A stretch of DNA of 64,000 nucleotides from Marsupella aquatica. Lineage: Eukaryota > Marchantiophyta. Shown here in pieces: positions 1 to 11,042 of this stretch. The translations under genes and the position numbers were made by a program. Each line of letters begins with the position of its first letter. The first letter of the stretch is position 1. The notes beneath the pieces were generated by a model. The model did not search any database. It was not told where the DNA came from and worked only from the letters and a program-made list of their open reading frames with translations. The stretch lies in the NCBI GenBank assembly GCA_973895155.1, contig OZ316898.1:11594001-11658000 (forward strand), given 5' to 3'.

Positions 1-1
1 C

Positions 2-3000
2 GACAAGACATTCACCACCGTACCAAAGGTGAACATGACGCCGTACGGCATATGCAACGCATTTGTCAACCAGTACATTGAGAACCAAGATGGAACAATC
101 AACGTGTGCATGACTTGCGTGCGAAACCCTGCCCGTATCCAGATAAACTCCTTCATATCTCTGCAATATGCGATCGACATCCTAGCCGCGAAGCCGTTGT
201 ACATGCAATTGCTCTCGCTAATCGACTGTCGACTAGGCATCATACAAAAGTACAATGGCTTCCACTCTGGCTTCTACAAAAAGGAAAGCCTCCTTGACAA
301 CCCGCTCATATCCTGGAATCTCGACACGCTAGAGTGCAATAATCGAGAGGAGATCATGCGACAGATATACAAAGTCATGGAACTCAATTTGACGACCAAC
401 CAACTTTTCAAAAGATACGTTTCATTGGTCGAACTACCAGACCCGTCACTGGGACTGTGCATCCTAAGTTCCGACGGAGTAGAGAACATCATCAAAGACA
501 AGAGGGCAAAGGGAATAACCACGAGATCCATGAACTTTGACCCATTCGACCCCGACCTGCACATCCTCCAAGATGTGCATTACCGGATCCTGACTTCACA
601 CAAGCGCAAGTACCAGGTCTTTCGTTCCGGCACCGTGTACGACCGCAAGAGAATGTGCTCCGAAGAGAGCGTCAACACCAATGCGGAAGGACTGTCAAAC
701 GATCCACAATTGACATTGGAAAATGCAATGTTCCCGTTCTTGTTCGTCCACTCGAGGGGTTTCCATCGAGGACAACTCAGCTTGATCGACTACATGAAAC
801 GAAGGACACAACAGTTGTTCAGCATATTCACTTTGTACAAGCCGTACATGCTTATCATGTACCAATTGCGACAGGCCAGCCAAGTAGCAAGCATGAGCAG
901 GACGATAGTAATCGACAAGGAATACATGCAGATCAAGGAGAGGTGCCCCCACTTTAGCGAGAAGGAAATATACAAAATGCTGATAAAAAAGACAATCACG
1001 CAGGCCGTTCCTGGGAGCCCGGCATGGCACGGAAGACACCTCGACGACCTCAAGTGCATGGTGAGAAAATGGGGACTGCCCCACTTCTTCCTCACGCTCA
1101 CTTGTGACGAGATCAGCGACATCCGTTGGCCTGAGATCGCCGACCTCGAGAACATTGTGAAGAGGATGAATCCGACCTTCTCATGGAAAGATTGTCCTGT
1201 CGAATGCGCCGTGCTCTTCCACGAACGAATCCAACGTTTTTTCAAGGATTACATTTTGTCGAAACGCGCCATAATTGGAAATGTGATCCACTACGTCATC
1301 AGGTATGAGTTGCAGGGCCGCGGATCACTCCATGCCCACACGGTGCTATGGGTCAAGGATTGCGACGTCGATCGAGTCACAAACGAAATTGCCGCATTCA
1401 TCCCTGGCAGATTCGACTTGACATCCGGCAGATTCGAAGAGCCGAATGGACTTGAAGAAAAGACCCTGTATCGCAACGTCATGACGAAACAACTTCACTA
1501 CTGCAAGGAGGGCTTGTGCTTGCAAAGGCATTCCCAAACCGGCCTCAAGTACTGCAAGTTGGGTTTCCCCCAAGAAACTCACCTCGACAAAGATGTAGCC
1601 ATCAACCTCGCCACGGGGAAATGGAGGTACCACAGGCCAAGTGACCACCACCGAAATGTCGTGCCATACCACCCGCTCGTGTTGCTGTTGTGGGGCGCGC
1701 ACATGAACCTGCAGCGCGTCACAAACGCGGCTTGGTCATTCTATTTGCTCAAGTACGCGATCAAATGCGAGCCCCTGGGATCACTCCAGCTCAATGCGAA
1801 CGATGCGCGCATTCTAGGACTCGAGGACCTGTCTGAAGTCCAACTCAAGCTCGTCAGCGGAGCCGTCCTGTCTCGGAGCGTGTGCGCCACGTAGGCGGCC
1901 TTGACGTGCCTCAAAATCAGCATCATCCATCGCTCGGAGACTGTGGCGTTCATGGACTCGTCGCCTCCGGAACTGAGGTCCGCCATCTACCGTAAGTCCT
2001 CGGGGATATGTTTACATCCCACCAGACTCTACGCACAGAGGCCCGAGGACATGTTTGCACTGTCCTTCTACGACTACTTCATCAACCACGAGGTCCTCAC
2101 CAATAAGAAAAGCACCACCAAAGACTACGTCAGCAGGGATTTGCAAGGCAATTTCGTGTATCGGACGGATCGGCTCGTGCGATTTTCGGAGTATCATCCA
2201 GTATACAAGATGAATGGCTTCTTCTACAACTACCTCCTGAAGGTCGTGAGATTCCATGCAGAAGGCGAGATTCTCCTCAGGCCCATAAGCGAGACGTGGA
2301 GCTACTTGCACGAGTGCATACACCGCAAGTTGATAACCAGCGTCGACGACGTGCACAAGTTGGTGCTTGAATATTGCGCATCGCACCTCTACTCCACCCA
2401 CCACACATCCCACCTGCTCCAGGAGCTGAACGAAAAGCTTCCCCACCAAATTTTCAACGACGCGGCCACATTCCAAGCGGCCCCCACCGTCACCGTAGAG
2501 AAACCGATCGGTGCGGTGCTCAATGACAAAACTCTCCCTACCGTCAACTTGACTCTGGACCAAATCAGAGTGTTTGAGGCACTCAAGGATGTCAAGAGCG
2601 GTCTGTTCATGATCGATGGAAATCCGGGATCCGACAAGACTTTCTTCATCTCTTTCATGAACAAATACTGGACATATAAAGGGAGGAAGGTGAAGATGTG
2701 TGCCACCACGGGCGCGGCTGCCATAAACCTTAACGCCGACGCGGTGACAATGCATTCCTTGTTCAGCATTCCAATACACGGAGAGCTCAGGCCTCTGCAC
2801 ATCACCAGTTCCCAATACCACACCTTGAGGAACAATGACGTGTTCGTCATAGACGAGGCGAGCATGCTGACACCCAAACTGTTGCGTTGCGTCTCCACAA
2901 GACTACACGAGACACTCCAAGACGAAGACCGCTCGTCCGACCCATTCCAAAATAAGATGGTCATCCTGGTCGGAGACATGTGCCAATTGCCTCCGATTTG

Positions 3001-3916
3001 CACCCACCACTCCAACGACATATGCAGGTCATGCCACCTCTCGTCGTAGCCATATTTTGAGACCATGCGGAAATTTCACCTCAGCACTGTGCTCAGACAG
3101 AGCACAGACCGGGAGTTCATGGAGTTCCTTAACAACATCCGCACAGGCCTCCCTACCCAAGAATCGATCGATGAGTGCCTGGGACGATGTTACGTGTCCA
3201 AAAAAGAAGCCCATGATTTCTTCGACGCCTCGACGACCGTGATATGCACACATAGGGAAACAGTCGACAACTACAACGAACGGGCATTACGGAGATTTTT
3301 TCCACGCCAAGAGATCGTGCCCGTCCCAATACTCACCAATGCCCCTTCAGACGAATCCACCTGGCCTTGGATACAAGATCCCTCCTTCCACACACTGACG
3401 AACGTTGCAATCGGATGCAAGGTGATTCTCACACACAACATCGACCTCTCTAAGCAAGCCGCGAACGGCAACGGAGGAATCGTGGAGAAAATCACTACAG
3501 AAGCCGAAGGCAAAATGTCGATTTTTGTGAGAATGTCTTCCAACCACTGCCTCGTAAAGATCAACCGCACGGTTCACGAGAACAAGTTCATCTCGGGACA
3601 GCAAACCCATCGGAAATCCACTTTCCCTCTCATGCTCGGATACGCCATAACAGGTCACAAGAGCCAAGGTTGCACACTAGCGGGCAAGGTCGTGCTAGAA
3701 ATAAACAGTGCATTCACACCGGGACTGGTGTACGTTATGTTGAGTAGGGTCACAAATAGAGCATCCATGCGCATTGTTGGAGATCTTACGCCGCCGGACT
3801 TCAAAGTGTTCCACTTACCAATTCGTCGTGTTCAACAAGCAGATGTCGACCACCAAAGGCAACAAGGCAGTGAAGGCATCACAACAACAACGAGAAACGA
3901 TGGCAGGCGCAAATAG
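2..3916 (+). pseudogene. Helitron Rep/helicase protein, interrupted by two in-frame stops
   Basis: One reading frame stays in register from base 2 to 3916 apart from TAG codons at 1892-1894 and 3047-3049. It begins before the window. In order it shows a Helitron-like N-terminal region; the Rep nuclease block with HFFLTLTCDE (about 1081-1110) and the HUH metal motif SLHAH (about 1325-1340); the two-tyrosine motif YLLKYAIK (1742-1765); then a PIF1-type SF1 helicase. The helicase has a Walker A-like GNPGSDKT (2618-2641), a Walker B VIDEAS (about 2846-2863), VILVGDMCQLPP (about 2960-2995), YAITGHKSQG and VMLSRV near 3640-3750. Such proteins nick, unwind and transfer single strands in rolling-circle transposition. 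The Walker A has Asp where Gly is normal (GSGKT). Two stops plus this change suggest a recently dead copy. An intron covering a stop is not supported, because coding similarity continues across both stops. Confidence 0.9.
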
Positions 3917-4712
3917 CAATCCGACGAGCGCTACTCCTACAACAGTTCAGGTAAACGGTGTCCACTTCATACTTCACATTGTTGATGCAAGCGATATATA
4001 ATGAAATGATGATACAAAAGTTGCAAGATTCATTAACATTGACGGGCACTATTGTTCTAACACATTGTTCACGTCTTTCCTGTGCAGCCCATGACAGCCG
4101 TGGAGATGGCAAGGATGATCATGAGAGAGCTGCCGTCGGATGACTTCCGGACTGACGAGGAGGTAACGGCTAAACAAATTGCTTTCGGCAACGGTCTCGG
4201 AATCGAGACAACTGAGATGGTGAACGGGATCAAGAGGAGAGATCTGTCGAAGATGATCGAGGAGAGGAAAGTGTTCAAGGCCGACTTCTACGATCATTAC
4301 GGAGATAAACCGGCGACCGGTAAGCACAAAGAGAAAACCCCCAATAAAAAATGAATTCAACCATCTCATGCACACATTAAGCACTAACTCCGTGTTGAAA
4401 ACAAATGCAGGTGTCATGAAGGAGATTCTTAGGTACATGGCAGTTCCGTTCGAGGAAGACCAGCTCACTTACAAGGACGGGATGCGTGAGTACATCCAGG
4501 TCACAAAGGGAGCTCGTCTAGAGCAACTGACTAGACTGAGGCATGATTTCAAGATGCCACTTGATATGTTGGTAGGGCTGACACATCAGCAATCCCAGTC
4601 CCTGATCGACAGGCTGAGAAGGAGCAACGACCAGGGGCTGCTATCTGACGTCCCTGCCCAAACAACAACGGAACAACCCACCACATCCAAGCGGAAATTC
4701 AACGCGATGTGA
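3843..4712 (+). CDS. Three-exon gene of unknown family inside the Helitron
   Basis: My model joins 3843-3950, 4088-4319 and 4411-4712 and gives 213 aa. Both introns are GT-AG (donors CAG/GTAAAC and CCG/GTAAGC; acceptors TGTGCAG and AATGCAG) and the phases (0, then 1) agree. The first ATG overlaps the end of the helicase frame in another register, and the stop lies about 220 bases before the presumed Helitron terminus, so it looks like an element gene. The N-terminus is polar, rich in Ser, Thr and Gln; the middle and end are helical and charged, with no signal peptide or membrane segment. I do not recognise the family. It is not an RPA- or OTU-like Helitron accessory protein by any motif I can see. 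The segment FKMP...SLIDR...GLLSD resembles an ORF on the minus strand at 43.7 kb (about 19 of 39 residues identical), which supports a real coding family. Confidence 0.6.
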
Positions 4713-4913
4713 CAGTTGTTTCCGTGATGTAGTACAAGTTTCATTTTTCAGAACAATGTGGTGTATCATGCAAAAACAAATTATGACGAGTTCCAATAAA
4801 AATAGTCATTGCCGGAAACATATTTATCTATATCAAAAATAACTATCTACTTTTTAACACATTTTTTATCTGTATCAATAACTATCCAATTTTCAATCTC
4901 AAAAGAATAAAAA

Positions 4914-4936
4914 CAGGTAGGGGTCCACGAACTAAT
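4914..4936 (+). other. Putative Helitron 3' terminus (tail motif copy A)
   Basis: The sequence GGGTCCACGAACTAATT lies 3' of the Helitron genes. CTAA at 4932-4935 followed by T fits the CTRR/T rule. The upstream flank resembles that of the copy at 39.92 kb while downstream flanks do not match, as expected for an element end. Confidence 0.45.
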
Positions 4937-6700
4937 TTGCTATACCTTTACTTCTACGCATATTACTCTGATATAGCTGCCCTAAACTCTACACAGATAC
5001 CGAGTCTACAATCTTAAATTCGTTTTCAATATATTTCTATATTTTTAAATTTTTGGGGGAATTTATATCAATCCAGTACCATAGCTTAGCTTGCCAACTA
5101 GGTATATACACTATACCTTTACCTGGCAGTATAAGAAAACCCTATACCCGCCCAACTTTGATTTGGATCTTGAGTCAAATGAGGGACGATTCACCCTCTA
5201 TTCTTTTAAAACACAAATCGAAAGAAAAAATCACAAAGGGCATATTGAGTTACGGTGGTTTGACAGTGTAAGCACTGTCAAGTTCTGTTTGTCATCAGTC
5301 CCTCCTAAGGTACGTCGTGGGTCTTCCTCCGACCACACACAATTCCTCGATCGCACTGCATTCCTTCATTTCATCTCGTTTGGCGTGGGAAGGGAAGCTC
5401 GTCTCGACGTGGCGCTCAATCGACAACGCGGGGAACCTTGCCATCGAATTTAGCATAGTTGTACTCTCTCGTCTTTCGTCTGGTGGATTTGATGGTCGTC
5501 CTCTTGGCTTCTTAGGCGGTGCAATTCTCGAACTCCATCTCCAGGTGTGTTTTCATTGCATGCTCTTGGTACCGTGTTGTTGGTGTGTTGACGGTTAGTT
5601 CGTGGTGAAGATTCGGAAGTCGTGTTGGTTGTGGTTTCATGATTTGTGGCTTGGGGTTGCTTTGACACAACTATCGGAAAAGAAATTGCGCTTCCATCGG
5701 AGGGGAGACTGACCTGAGTGTCGAATGACATCTCTCGCTGCAAATCATCATCGACGTCGACCGCTATCAAGGTAGTGATGGCGAGGGATCGACGTTGTCC
5801 GGCCACCCGATCTCCTCAAGCTAATCGTGAAGCCCGACGGTGTTGTAGGGGGCGTCCTTGCGAGGCTCCTTGACGGGCCTCTCGTACTGCTCCTCCTCAT
5901 CCGAAGACGAATTGTCCTCGTCGGACTCCCCGCTCTCTGAGTAATCACATAATCTTCCAGATCGGTCATATTTTTCTTCGCGTCTCGGTGCAATTCTAAA
6001 CAATCAGCTAACGAGCGATTGACGGGAGGGTTGTCGTAGAGCAATCAATCGAATTGAACACGGAGGGGAAAGCTCGCTCTTTAGTGGGGCGAAGAGCTCG
6101 CGAACAGTGGTAAAGCAGTGCGAAAGGGTCTCGATACGAAAGAAAGCTTGGAAACGAGTCTGCATTGCGATTCTGTTCTACGGTTTTGCGGGTTTAGGGT
6201 TTAAAGGGAGACCTCAGTTTAGAGGTGTCGCCTTCAATGAGTCTCTAAACTTGTCAATACGGAAAACAGAACACCCATTCCTTTTGGCTTCCTTAGGGGT
6301 TTCAGCCAAACAAATTTTTATGGCTCAGGACATGTATTCAGTAGGGCACTTGTGAGCACCACCTTTGATTGGTATGAGAAACAAGGTCATTGCCAAACTT
6401 AACGAGTTCATGATGAGGTAGTTTCATTAGACTTTCTGGCGGAGATGTAGTCCAAGTGATCCCATTTTGTCTGAACAAAGGAAACCATGAATCCCTTTCG
6501 TGTCGCAAATGATCATACCGGGACCGATCACCAGCTTAGCATGAAACGAGTTGTCGTGGTGGTTTGGAATGACACACGAAAGGACCTCTAGCAATCCTTT
6601 TGTCGTTGGGTTGTCAGAGAGAAGTATACTTCCTCGGACCGCTACCACTCGTGGCTCCAGATAATTTATTTTTGGTCTTCACATTTCGATATAGCGCTTC
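4937..6700. other. Intergenic spacer without a recognised gene
   Basis: AT-rich up to about 5300, then more balanced. ORFs of 90-120 codons exist on both strands but none shows a family resemblance. The best is a minus-strand stretch at 5821-6003 with an acidic Ser/Glu/Asp-rich run (SESGESDEDNSSSDEEE), which could be an exon or pseudogene remnant of an acidic protein. The part just upstream of 6700 probably contains the COX17 promoter and a 5' UTR intron. Confidence 0.4.
5821..6003 (-). other. Possible exon or remnant of an acidic protein
   Basis: This open stretch of about 60 codons is rich in Ser, Asp and Glu in its middle and ends PYNTVGLHD before a stop. Composition of this kind is rarely produced by chance in a shadow frame, but there is no clear ATG context, no splice partner I could join with confidence, and no family match. 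It would lie head to head with COX17. Confidence 0.2.
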
Positions 6701-6739
6701 GTTTCTCTTCTGAGATGAATTTGTCCTCTCTTTGTGTTC

Positions 6740-6750
6740 GCTTCTGTGTA
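6740..6750 (+). other. Likely 5' UTR intron acceptor of COX17
   Basis: A pyrimidine-rich tract ends in TGTGTAG at 6750, 17 bases before the COX17 ATG. This resembles a 3' splice site and suggests a 5' UTR intron; the matching donor was not placed. Confidence 0.4.
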
Positions 6751-6767
6751 GGCCTCCGTCAGGAACA

Positions 6768-7022
6768 ATGAGGGGAGACGTTTCCAACACATCTTCAGGT
6801 GCTCTCTCGTCTTCATCAGCAAATATGGGAAATCTAATAGAAGATAATAACCACGCTCAACAAGGTAGCTCTACGACTCCGAAGAAGAAAATATGTTGTG
6901 CGTGTCCTGATACCAAGAGGTTGAGGGACGAGTGTATAGTTTCACACGGCGAGGATGCATGCGGCAAGTGGATCAATGCCCACAAAATGTGCCTACGTGC
7001 CGAAGGTTTCAAGGTACAATGA
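6768..7022 (+). CDS. COX17: Cytochrome c oxidase copper chaperone COX17
   Basis: The 84-aa product is a single coding exon. COX17 carries Cu(I) in the mitochondrial intermembrane space and passes it to SCO and COX11 proteins for cytochrome c oxidase assembly. The C-terminal half is diagnostic: [18 protein letters not shown], then [18 protein letters not shown]. The CCxC copper site uses Cys43, Cys44 and Cys46, and twin CX9C pairs are Cys46-Cys56 and Cys65-Cys75, forming the MIA40-oxidised hairpin. The first 37 residues are a Ser/Asn-rich, poorly conserved tail, as is usual. The stop follows EGFKVQ, close to the normal C-terminus, so the gene looks complete. The ATG at 6768 is the first in frame after a probable 5' UTR acceptor at 6750. 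Confidence 0.92.
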   Translation: MRGDVSNTSSGALSSSSANMGNLIEDNNHAQQGSSTTPKKKICCACPDTKRLRDECIVSHGEDACGKWINAHKMCLRAEGFKVQ

Positions 7023-8541
7023 AGAGTGTGCTTCCAGCTTTCTGAATACTATTTTGTCGTAATTATATCTTTGAGAAGATTCAAGGCCCTTTGCTAGAAT
7101 ATAGGCTTACGGTAAAAAGAATTCTAGGTACCTAGAGGACTGTGAAGTATGTGCTTCCATCTAGGTCATAGAAGCATTCCAAATTTCTTTGCTCGCATTC
7201 ATCATAGATAAACTTCTCTTATGCATTGTGATGTCGATTGATCCTTGACAGGTCTAACCGGAGCAAATGGATTAGCGTAGAGCTATTGAAGTGGCAATTT
7301 TGCGATTCTTCTACTGACTCGGAATGGCAGCTCAGAGCAGCTCAAAGTCGCTGTATATGAGTGCCCGCTGTCTCAGTCTCTGGACTCCAAATCAATTTCG
7401 TTGTGGTGGGTGCCGCTATTTCTCTCTGAGACTGGCTAATCATTGAGGTCATCTTACAGGCATAAAGAACAAATTCAGTACGAGACAAGCAAATAATCTT
7501 CTGGTTTCATTTCTAGTGTGCCCACGATCATCTGAAACCAATTGTATGGGCTTCAAGCTCCTGCTACCTTCTTGAACCGATGTCGTTCAGAAATAAAGTG
7601 TTCTAGTCGTTGAATATGAATGTCTATGAGGAAATAGCCACGATGAATAACTCTCCGTAATTTCATCTCAAGTAGGATGTTGGAGCTGGCAGTTTAAAAT
7701 TCCTCTACCTGATCCTGAGGAAATTACTCATAATTTTTCATGGTTGAGCTTATTGTTTGGAGAAAGACGAGTGAGTCAAGGTCAAGCAAAATGGCTACAT
7801 ATGGTGAAACGCAATTAGCAAATAGCTAGTAATTGTCCATAGGCACAGTAATCGTCAATGTTTTGTTCCACCTCACGAAAACAAAGTGGCTATTGTCAAT
7901 ACATATCTGCACATTGATATTGATAGGCTACTTCATCATTCGGTTCGTGAGCAACGGTTGGTTTCTCACTTGCGCTATCGTAATATTGGGTAGTTTGGGG
8001 TTTGGGGGACATGTTAGTAAAAACTTTTTCATAATAAAACAAAAGCAGTTGCATCTCCTGTTGTCAATCCAGCTCTGCTTGTTGCAAAGGGTTCCGCAAA
8101 TGCTGAGGGCAGCTTTCCTTCAGGGCTGCCACATGCGAGTTGGACCTTATGATGGGACTTTCATCCAGGCCTTTAAACTCAATGGGATGCCAAAATGCTC
8201 TTAGTATGAAATCAACTTTTTCCTACATTAAATCTATGTGATCCAAGTTAAAATGTATGTTTCATGCCAAAATGCTCTAAGTATGAAATTAACTTTTTTG
8301 TACATTAAATCTATGTCCCTCAAGTTAAAATGCATGTTTCATCCCATGCACACTCAAGATCCTATCTGATCAGAAGTTCGGGAAAGAGATTTCATCCCCA
8401 CTAATAGCTCACTGGGGAGGAGATGTGACTCATTTCGAAATGCTGCTATAGTGTGTAAAAGCTTTACAATCTCTCCCTAGTTATGGAAAGAAGTTAATAT
8501 TACCCTGATTAAATGAAGGATTGTGGCCACAGTAGACTGGC
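7023..8541. other. COX17 3' flank and intergenic spacer
   Basis: No gene is recognised. An ORF at 7833-8204 is hydrophobic at its start but has no family features. A short direct repeat (the ATGCCAAAATGCTCT...AGTATGAAAT region) occurs twice near 8188 and 8265. Confidence 0.4.
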
Positions 8542-8577
8542 AAGAGAAGAGAAGAGAAGAGAAGAGAAGAGAAGAGA
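8542..8577 (+). repeat. Microsatellite (GAGAA)n
   Basis: About seven uninterrupted AGAGA/AGAAG units. Confidence 0.95.
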
Positions 8578-8885
8578 CCAGTGTTTTTCTGTAGTGTCCA
8601 GTTCTTGCAAATTCAAACCCAAGATTTGAGCTGGCTATCTATACAAAGCGGAAGAAATGAGATTTACTGGGATTGCCAAAGTTCTTATTCCTTTGAGGCC
8701 CAGGTCACTGCATACAATGGCACTCCTAAATATCCAGATTTGACTGTGCATGCTTCTCCACGAAAGAGAAGTATCATAAAGGGCGTTAAGAATATAGCAT
8801 CATCCTGTTTAGAGGGCATTGTGTGCCATAGTGCTTTGAAAAAAAGTGCTTTTGCTAGAGTGTCAAGGGTCTATTGTTGTCCATA

Positions 8886-9079
8886 ATGCTTTGGTAAGAG
8901 TCCATTAAGGCACTTAAAGGCTTAAGAGATTTTTGTTTTACTGATTGTAGTACAAGTAGAGGAGAATCTTCATACTAAGGTGATGCTTTGGTAAGAGTCC
9001 ATTAAGGCACTTAAAGGCTTAAGAGATTTTTGTTTTACTGATTGTAGTACAAGTAGAGGAGAATCTTCATACTAAGGTG
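8886..9079 (+). repeat. Exact 97-bp tandem duplication
   Basis: The 97 bases starting ATGCTTTGGTAAGAGTCC at 8886 are repeated without a difference from 8983. It has no coding potential. Either it is a very recent duplication or an assembly artefact. Confidence 0.95.
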
Positions 9080-9104
9080 ATCCAATACTTCTCCAGAAAA
9101 GGCA

Positions 9105-9300
9105 TCTGCCCTAGGTCAGTTGGCCAGAGGAGTAGCCTACAATTGAGAGGTCCCAGGTTCAATGCCCCCTACCCATCAAGGGTTGTGAATGGTATCTGTG
9201 TGTGTGGGTGGGGTGTAGCAGTGGAAATACTCTTTCTCCATAGCCCCTGGTTGGGCCTACTTTTGGGGCCCTGGTTTAACCCTCTCTCCCTCCACGGTTA
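9105..9300 (+). mobile_element. tRNA-derived SINE-like element, copy 1
   Basis: An A-box-like TAGGTCAGTTGG (about 9113-9124) is followed about 30 bases later by a good B box GGTTCAATGCC (9156-9166), the internal promoter arrangement of a pol III tRNA-derived SINE. The body contains GGTATCTGTGTGTGTGGGTG and GGCCCTGGTTTAACCCTCTC, which recur in the same order at 31.3 kb. There is no tRNA cloverleaf, so it is not a tRNA gene. Confidence 0.55.
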
Positions 9301-10139
9301 GAGCATCTCCACCAGGACCCACAAACAGCCCCTAAACCTCCATTCAGAATGGATAGCGGTTTTTTTTTTTGCAGGCCCCCATAACATCTCCCACCGCCAC
9401 TGGGCAACCTTTACTCAGTTTGCAATCTTCCCTCAAATTGCTGACCCAGACTGCCAGATTTGGTTGCAGTGGCAGTTGGGGTCCGAAACTTCCACTTTGA
9501 GAGCCAGACAGATTGACGACAAATAATGTTGCACGCGTAAGCCATCGTAGGGGGATTGTCAATACTTCCTGCTGGCAATCTGAACAAAACCTGCCCCCAG
9601 AACTTGTGCTCCTCTTCCTCTATCATCTTGAACAGGTTGGCCCTCCAACTTTTTGTGGCAGCCATAGCAATGAACAAGAGGGCAACAAATGCAAGAGGGA
9701 CCAAAAATCAATCACATCAAGAATCTGTGTATGTTTAGGGTTTAGGGTTTTAGGCTTATCTCAAGCGACTCTTGGCAGTGTAGGAGAGCAGAGCCATGGA
9801 TTGCAAACCCAATGATTCCTGGTTTTTTGCTCTATACGATCATTGGTTACGGAATGGGTGCCCATTTTGGGGGGTGCGGGTGAGGATTGGCTTTAATGAA
9901 CACAGCCCTTAAACCCTTCAGGCCCAAAAGTGGCCTGACAAATTGCCGATAGCAGTTGTCATCCACCTAACTAACCAGTGCCTGGAGATCCTCTTAAAGA
10001 TCCCTGATAGATTTCCCTTGTGTTTACTGTACAAGGGACACATGCTCAGGAGTAGATAGTCTACCCTTTATTGGATGCCCGGTTTGGACTTGCCCGACAA
10101 ATGAGGGGTCTGGACCCAGTCATCCATCATCCATCACAC
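9301..10139. other. Intergenic spacer with a short telomere-like run
   Basis: Two perfect TTTAGGG units and one imperfect unit lie at 9734-9754. This run is too short to mark a telomere. The motif GAGCATCTCCACCAG at about 9301 resembles ends of some plant MITEs, but no partner terminus was found. No gene was recognised. Confidence 0.4.
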
Positions 10140-10440
10140 CCGGTCGCCCGGTCACCCGGGGTTGGGATCGCGGCCGGGTGGCAGGGTCGGGTCGGGTCGG
10201 GTCGGGCCGGGCGGGGCAAGGTGATCAGGCCAATCAGGTGGGTGGTGGGGGTCGGGCCAAGCGGCGGGAAGGGGTTTGGGAGTCCGGGAGAACCGGGGAC
10301 TGGCCGGGAGGAAAGAGCCAGGACGGGAAGGGACCGGGAAGGGAAGGGACCGGGACGGGAAGGGGAGTCTGGGAAGGGGAGTCTGGGGGAGCCCGGGACC
10401 GGGCCAGGAAGGGGAGCCCGAGACTGGGGCCAGAGGGGTT
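10140..10440 (+). repeat. G-rich low-complexity block with quadruplex potential
   Basis: The plus strand carries (GGGTC)n at about 10184-10210 and then many GGGA, GGGAA and GGGACC units to 10440, with dozens of G3-G4 runs separated by short loops. Many runs meet the usual G3N1-7 quadruplex pattern. It lies about 0.6 kb upstream of the gene starting at 11043. ORFs in all frames here are composition artefacts. Confidence 0.85.
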
Positions 10441-11042
10441 CCGCAGAGTTTCGGACCGGCTGGGGAATAGAGAGGGATATGAGTCATTTGGCTCTTTTGG
10501 AGCCATAATCTGACCAGTTTATGTGTAAGGCAACACGTAAAAGTGCCTGTAAGTGGGATTGGATGGGTCTGCTTTGGATTCCAAGGAAGCAAAATTTTAA
10601 AAACACTCCTCGAGAAATGCACAAGAAAGTACATGAAAATGACAAGGTAAAAAATCACGAAGGGCATTAACAGGTGATGTGCTGACTTCTATCTAGGTGG
10701 AGAAAGGGCGAAAGAGAGGGTTGAGTCGCCAGCGCGTGTTTGGCAAGAGTGAATTATCTTCGTGCAGTGGAAGCTCAGCAATGCAGGTGGAGACTGATTT
10801 TGTGGTCGTATGTGAGATGTTTTCAGTCTGGAGATGCAGCTGATGTAGAGGAGAAGACGGGAAGTCTTGCACGGCGGCTGGAGTTTTCTTCGAAAGCGTT
10901 TTTCAGAAGAGTTGGAAACCCTATGCCTCTGGTGAACGAATTGGAGAGGGCGCCCATGCCGTGATGATTCGATGAAGTTCTGGTCGAGCGTGCAGCCGAT
11001 GTTGGAATGATGTGAGGTGGAGTGAGTGGAGATAAGCGGAAG

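Larger units (their letters stand above)
1..4935 (+). mobile_element. Helitron, 3' part (5' end outside window)
   Basis: The region holds a Rep/helicase reading frame of Helitron type, then a three-exon gene, then about 220 bases of non-coding sequence ending in a CTAA followed by T at 4932-4936. Helitrons end in CTRR and insert before a T, so 4935 is a plausible 3' terminus. The same 17-base tail motif occurs at two other places in the window with unrelated sequence downstream. The 5' end lies left of the window, since the frame is already open at base 2. The terminus is inferred and the coding content is seen directly. Confidence 0.75.

Noticed and set aside
1741-1986. An intron removing the TAG at 1892 in the Helitron frame
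   Set aside because: Sequence on both sides reads as continuous Helitron protein and no GT-AG pair removes the stop without deleting conserved residues.
9105-9180. A tRNA gene
   Set aside because: A- and B-box-like motifs are present, but no acceptor stem or cloverleaf can be drawn; a SINE explains it better.
9734-9754. TTTAGGG telomere-like run
   Set aside because: Only two to three units; too short to indicate a chromosome end or a fusion site.
10071-10667. Long overlapping ORFs on both strands in the G-rich block
   Set aside because: They exist in nearly every frame because GC-rich repeats lack stop codons; the translations are simple Gly/Arg or Pro/Ser runs.
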